A stretch of 64,000 nt of DNA, taken from Candidatus Hadersleviella danica. Lineage in GTDB: Bacteria; Chloroflexota; Anaerolineae; Promineifilales; Promineifilaceae. The translations under genes were made by a program, and so were the position numbers. The stretch spans positions 4,844-68,843 of the forward strand of contig JADJSZ010000020.1 in assembly GCA_016711405.1 (NCBI GenBank), read 5' to 3'. Under the pieces are notes generated by a model, which ran no database searches, was not told the origin of the DNA, and saw nothing but the letters and a program-made list of their open reading frames with translations. Positions 61,672 to 64,000 of this stretch are shown in pieces; position 1 is the stretch's first letter; the number at the start of each line of letters is the position of its first letter.

Positions 61672-62883
61672 CATCGTCACAAAAGTTCTGCTAACAATTT
61701 GTTTGAGAAGTAAGCAAACGATAAGCTAGAGGGATGAAAAAAGAACATGTGACCCTCAGTGAAACTGATCGAGCCTATTTAGAGGCATTGTTGAAGAAAA
61801 AGCAATATACCTGCCAGCCAGTATAAGCGGGCATGAACTCTGTGGGAATTAGATCGTGAATACACTTTCAGAAAGGTGGCACAACTAGTGGGAATTACCC
61901 ACCAAACAGCTTCCAAATGGGCGGACAAATACCAACAATCAGGTTTGGATGCCTTGAAGGATAACCCACGCTCGGGTCGTCCCATAACGATTGAAGGAGA
62001 ACAAAGAGCCAAAATTACAGCTTTGGCCTGTAGTGAAGCCCCAGAGGGGTATGAGAGATGGTCGTTGCGCTTGTTAGCCAATAAGGCGGTTGAATTGGGA
62101 ATTGTGGAGAGCATTTCCTACACTGAGGTTGGTCGCATTCTTAAAAAAAACGAACTCAAGCCTCACCTAAAACGGTATTGGTGTATTGGTCAAATCAACA
62201 GCATATTCTTAGCCAAGCTGGAACACATTCTGGGGCTGTATGCTCAACCATATAACCCACTTCATCCTGTCGCTTGCTTTGATGAATGACCCTGTTTCTT
62301 AATTGAGACATCATTGAACCACTAGCCATGCAAACAGGCCAAGTACGCAAGGAAACATTATGCCTATGAAAAAAATGGATCCCAGTGCTCTTAGCGGCGA
62401 TTGAACCCTTGACGGGTAAGCGACTCCGGGCGGGTTTTATCCTCGTCGTACGAAGAAGGAATTTACCCTATTCTGCCTCGATTTTGCTTCCAAATGTATC
62501 CGAAGCGATTCAGATTCATTTGGTCTTGGACAATCTCAATACCCATAATGCCAGTTCCTTTTACGAGCATTTGCCTGCTGATGAGGCTTGGGCTTTCGCA
62601 ACGGTTTCAATTCCATTACACACCGAAATCAGCCAGTTGGCTCAATATGATTGAAATCGAGTTTTCCGCCTTAGCTCGCTTGTGCCTTAAGCGACGCATT
62701 CGGACGATGGAAAAGTTAGAAGCGGAGGTATTGGCCTTAATTGCTGAACGGCACGCCAAATAAATTAAAATCCAGTGGCAGTTTTCCATTGAGACCTGCC
62801 GTGAAAAGCTTAATTCTCGCTACACAAGTGTTAATGAGGCGAATTCTAAATTTTCAAAAATTTAGCGAATTTTTATGACGATG
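61672..62883 (+). mobile_element. IS630-family insertion sequence, degenerate
   Basis: 1212 bp bounded by imperfect terminal inverted repeats (CATCGTCACAAAAGTTCTGC at the left; GCGAATTTTTATGACGATG at the right) and flanked by TA on both sides (61670-61671 and 62884-62885), as expected for IS630/Tc1-type TA target duplication. It contains one broken transposase gene. Confidence 0.85.
61735..62865 (+). pseudogene. IS630 transposase, multiple frameshifts and stops
   Basis: The start MKKEHVTLSETDRAYLEALL is followed by a stop near 61828. Then TLWELDREYTFRKVAQLVGITHQTASKW with the HTH, LKDNPRSGRPITIEGEQRAKI, WSLRLLANKAVELGI, EVGRILKKNELKPHLKRYWCIG, CFDE (first Asp of the DDE triad, then TGA), AAIEPLTGKRL, IHLVLDNLNTHNASSFYEHL (second Asp), YTPKSASWLNMIEIEFSAL (Glu) and a C-terminus ending ..NSKFSKI at 62865. 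At least four breaks; not active as written. Confidence 0.88.
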
Positions 62884-62885
62884 TA

Positions 62886-63292
62886 CTAAATTATGGCTCA
62901 ATGGGTAACGGTCTTCGGCATGATGGTAATGGCGGGCTACATATTCGAACAAATCATCTGCATGTTCACACAAGGTGTCGTCTATGATTAGGGCGGCCAT
63001 GTCCCGTCGTCGGCGATATGTTTTAATAGCCTCCTTCATTTGCTGTACCCGTCGGTCATTAATCTGCTTTTGTTGCCATGGTGATTCTGAAAAGAAGCGA
63101 CTGAGGTTGGTTTTATCCGCACTTTCCAAAAAGGCAACGGGCTATGTTGGTTATGCTCTTGTTTTCTAACACCATCAAGCCTATCAGGTAATTCCGAAAG
63201 TGGTTGAATTGACGGCAATCTTTGAAGCAAGACTGAAATTCGTCACCATATTTCAAAACTATAGGTGTTGGTTGAACAATGGGCAACTGCAT
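62886..63292 (-). pseudogene. Transposase fragment (IS701/DDE_5-like) interrupted by IS630
   Basis: Starts at the ATG at 63292 after AGGAGAG: MQLPIVQPTPIVLKYGDEFQ, HFRNYLIGLMVLENKSITNIARCL; a frameshift at the T5 run near 63125-63130; then ESADKTNLSRFFSESPWQQKQ, IDDTLCEHADDLFEYVARHYHHAEDRYPLSHNLV. This matches the N-terminus of IS701-type transposases (LSRFLSESPW and DDT..). After NLV the reading enters the IS630 inverted repeat. The missing C-terminal half is not found on the other side of the IS630 copy. Confidence 0.8.
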
Positions 63293-63342
63293 TTTGTTCT
63301 CTCCTGAAGCAATTTTGGATCCTCTTTTTTACTTCAGATTTT

Positions 63343-64000
63343 CTATCCAACAAAATTCACAACTATCGAGTTATTAAGTTCATGTCCAGGTATCGACAGC
63401 CACTCGTCGGGAGACATGCCTTTTGAATTATGCGTACCTTTTAAGATGACTTCATCTGGCATGATTGTATCATCCATTGTTGCAGTACTAAGATACTTAG
63501 CACCCTCCAGTTTTGCCCCTTTTAGATTTGTAGAGGTTAAGTTGACACGTCCCATGTGAGTATTGGATAGATTTGATCTCTCTAAATCTGCCTTTGTTAA
63601 GTTTGCACCAAACAAGTTGCTTTCTTGTAATTCCGATTCAATTATGTCTGCACCCTGTAAATCAGCCTGAAATAAATTAGTTTTCTTGAGAAAAGCTTCA
63701 ATAATTTTGCATTCTTTAGAGATACCCTACTAGTTGCGCCTTATTTAAATTTGCACGCCACAAATCTGCGTTGTCTAAATTAGCTTCAGTCAACTCTGCT
63801 CTTGACAGGTTCGCCTCCCACAAAGATGCACGCTTCAGGGAAGCATGATTCATATCTGCTCCTATAAGTTGAACCTTATTCAACGTTGCTCCATCCAAAT
63901 TTGCTTTCCCAAGCGATGCGAATGTCAAGTCAGCATCATATAATTCTGCCTCTTCTAAAATCGCATCCCGAAGATTAGCATATTTCAGACTCGTGTTAGA
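63343..64000 (-). CDS. Pentapeptide-repeat protein, 5' end beyond window, frameshifted
   Basis: Read on the minus strand from the window edge: repeats of the A(D/N)LxX type (KYANLRDAILEEAELYDADL, LGKANLDGATLNKVQLIGAD, LWEANLSRAELTEANLDNAD, LWRANLNKAQLVG), a frame break near 63718, then TNLFQADLQGADIIESELQE, NLFGANLTKADLERSNL, and a non-repeat C-terminus (MPDEVILKGTHNSKGMSPDEWLS..). Such right-handed beta-helix proteins are often soluble effectors or gyrase-binding mimics; function here is unknown. AT-rich, unlike the main part of the window. Confidence 0.8.

Noticed and set aside
1..64000. tRNA or rRNA genes
   Set aside because: I checked the gaps by eye for a T-loop and acceptor pairing and saw none; a covariance search would be needed to exclude a missed one.

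Overview
The window looks like chromosomal DNA of a non-photosynthetic bacterium, most probably a filamentous Chloroflexota (Anaerolineae/Ardenticatenia-like). The basis is gene content: a bacterial Elp3, a MoeA fused to a substrate-binding domain, a BTAD/NB-ARC/TPR regulator, ABC-F proteins, lipoproteins with TolB-like propellers and a CIRCE-controlled Hsp20. DNA is moderately GC-rich, except for two AT-richer accessory patches (about 56.9-58.3 kb and 61.4-64 kb). This placement is inferred; no rRNA gene is present. I saw no tRNA, rRNA, CRISPR array or prophage.

Layout. 0-6 kb: an unknown partial gene, a three-repeat membrane protein, a response regulator, a phosphodiesterase, a Nudix hydrolase, a TlpA-like thioredoxin and a TIM-barrel isomerase. 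6-12 kb (minus strand): a TPR histidine kinase, a moeA-PBP gene broken by a short-repeat tract, a MITE-like element and a broken propeller lipoprotein. 12-18 kb: an M3 peptidase, a BrnT-like toxin with CopG/BrnA-like antitoxin, and PEP carboxylase. 18-27 kb (minus strand): a possible AbiE-like HTH/nucleotidyltransferase pair, an SDR, an ECF sigma factor with anti-sigma factor, a YgjP-type metalloprotease, a double GNAT, MgsA, an MFS exporter, Aat and an ArsR-type regulator. 27-37 kb: AsnS, a UPF0104 flippase-like protein, a zinc-ribbon TrmH, a glycoside hydrolase, a double-XRE regulator, Hsp20, CrtB, a thioesterase, a DUF486 protein and a short asparaginase. 37-43 kb: an NAD-linked formate dehydrogenase cluster (NuoE-NuoF fusion, FdhD, a ferredoxin-like subunit, the Mo/W catalytic subunit). 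43-54 kb: membrane proteins, a large BTAD regulator, an ABC-F ATPase, two tandem paralogues, an AlkX-like glycosylase and a dual-specificity phosphatase. 54-61 kb: CBS and cystathionine gamma-lyase (reverse transsulfuration) and Elp3. 61-64 kb: a TolB-like gene, an IS630 copy inserted in another transposase gene, and a pentapeptide-repeat gene.

The most striking non-genic feature is that almost every intergenic gap holds one of at least a dozen families of short tandem repeats with a 6-8 nt period (mostly 7), usually arranged as inverted arms able to form a hairpin. They resemble the heptanucleotide STRR sequences known from filamentous cyanobacteria. They reach into genes: several unrelated proteins end in Ser-Gly-stop because the stop codon lies inside the same AGTGGTTAG repeat, one tract interrupts moeA, and others abut start codons that lack a Shine-Dalgarno sequence. 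Longer dispersed palindromic elements and a strong excess of CGGCCG add to this.

Many genes carry single-base frameshifts, often in C, G, T or A runs. They occur in genes expected to be under selection (formate dehydrogenase, CBS, SDR), so many are probably sequence errors. I annotate these genes over their full extent and say where the frame breaks.
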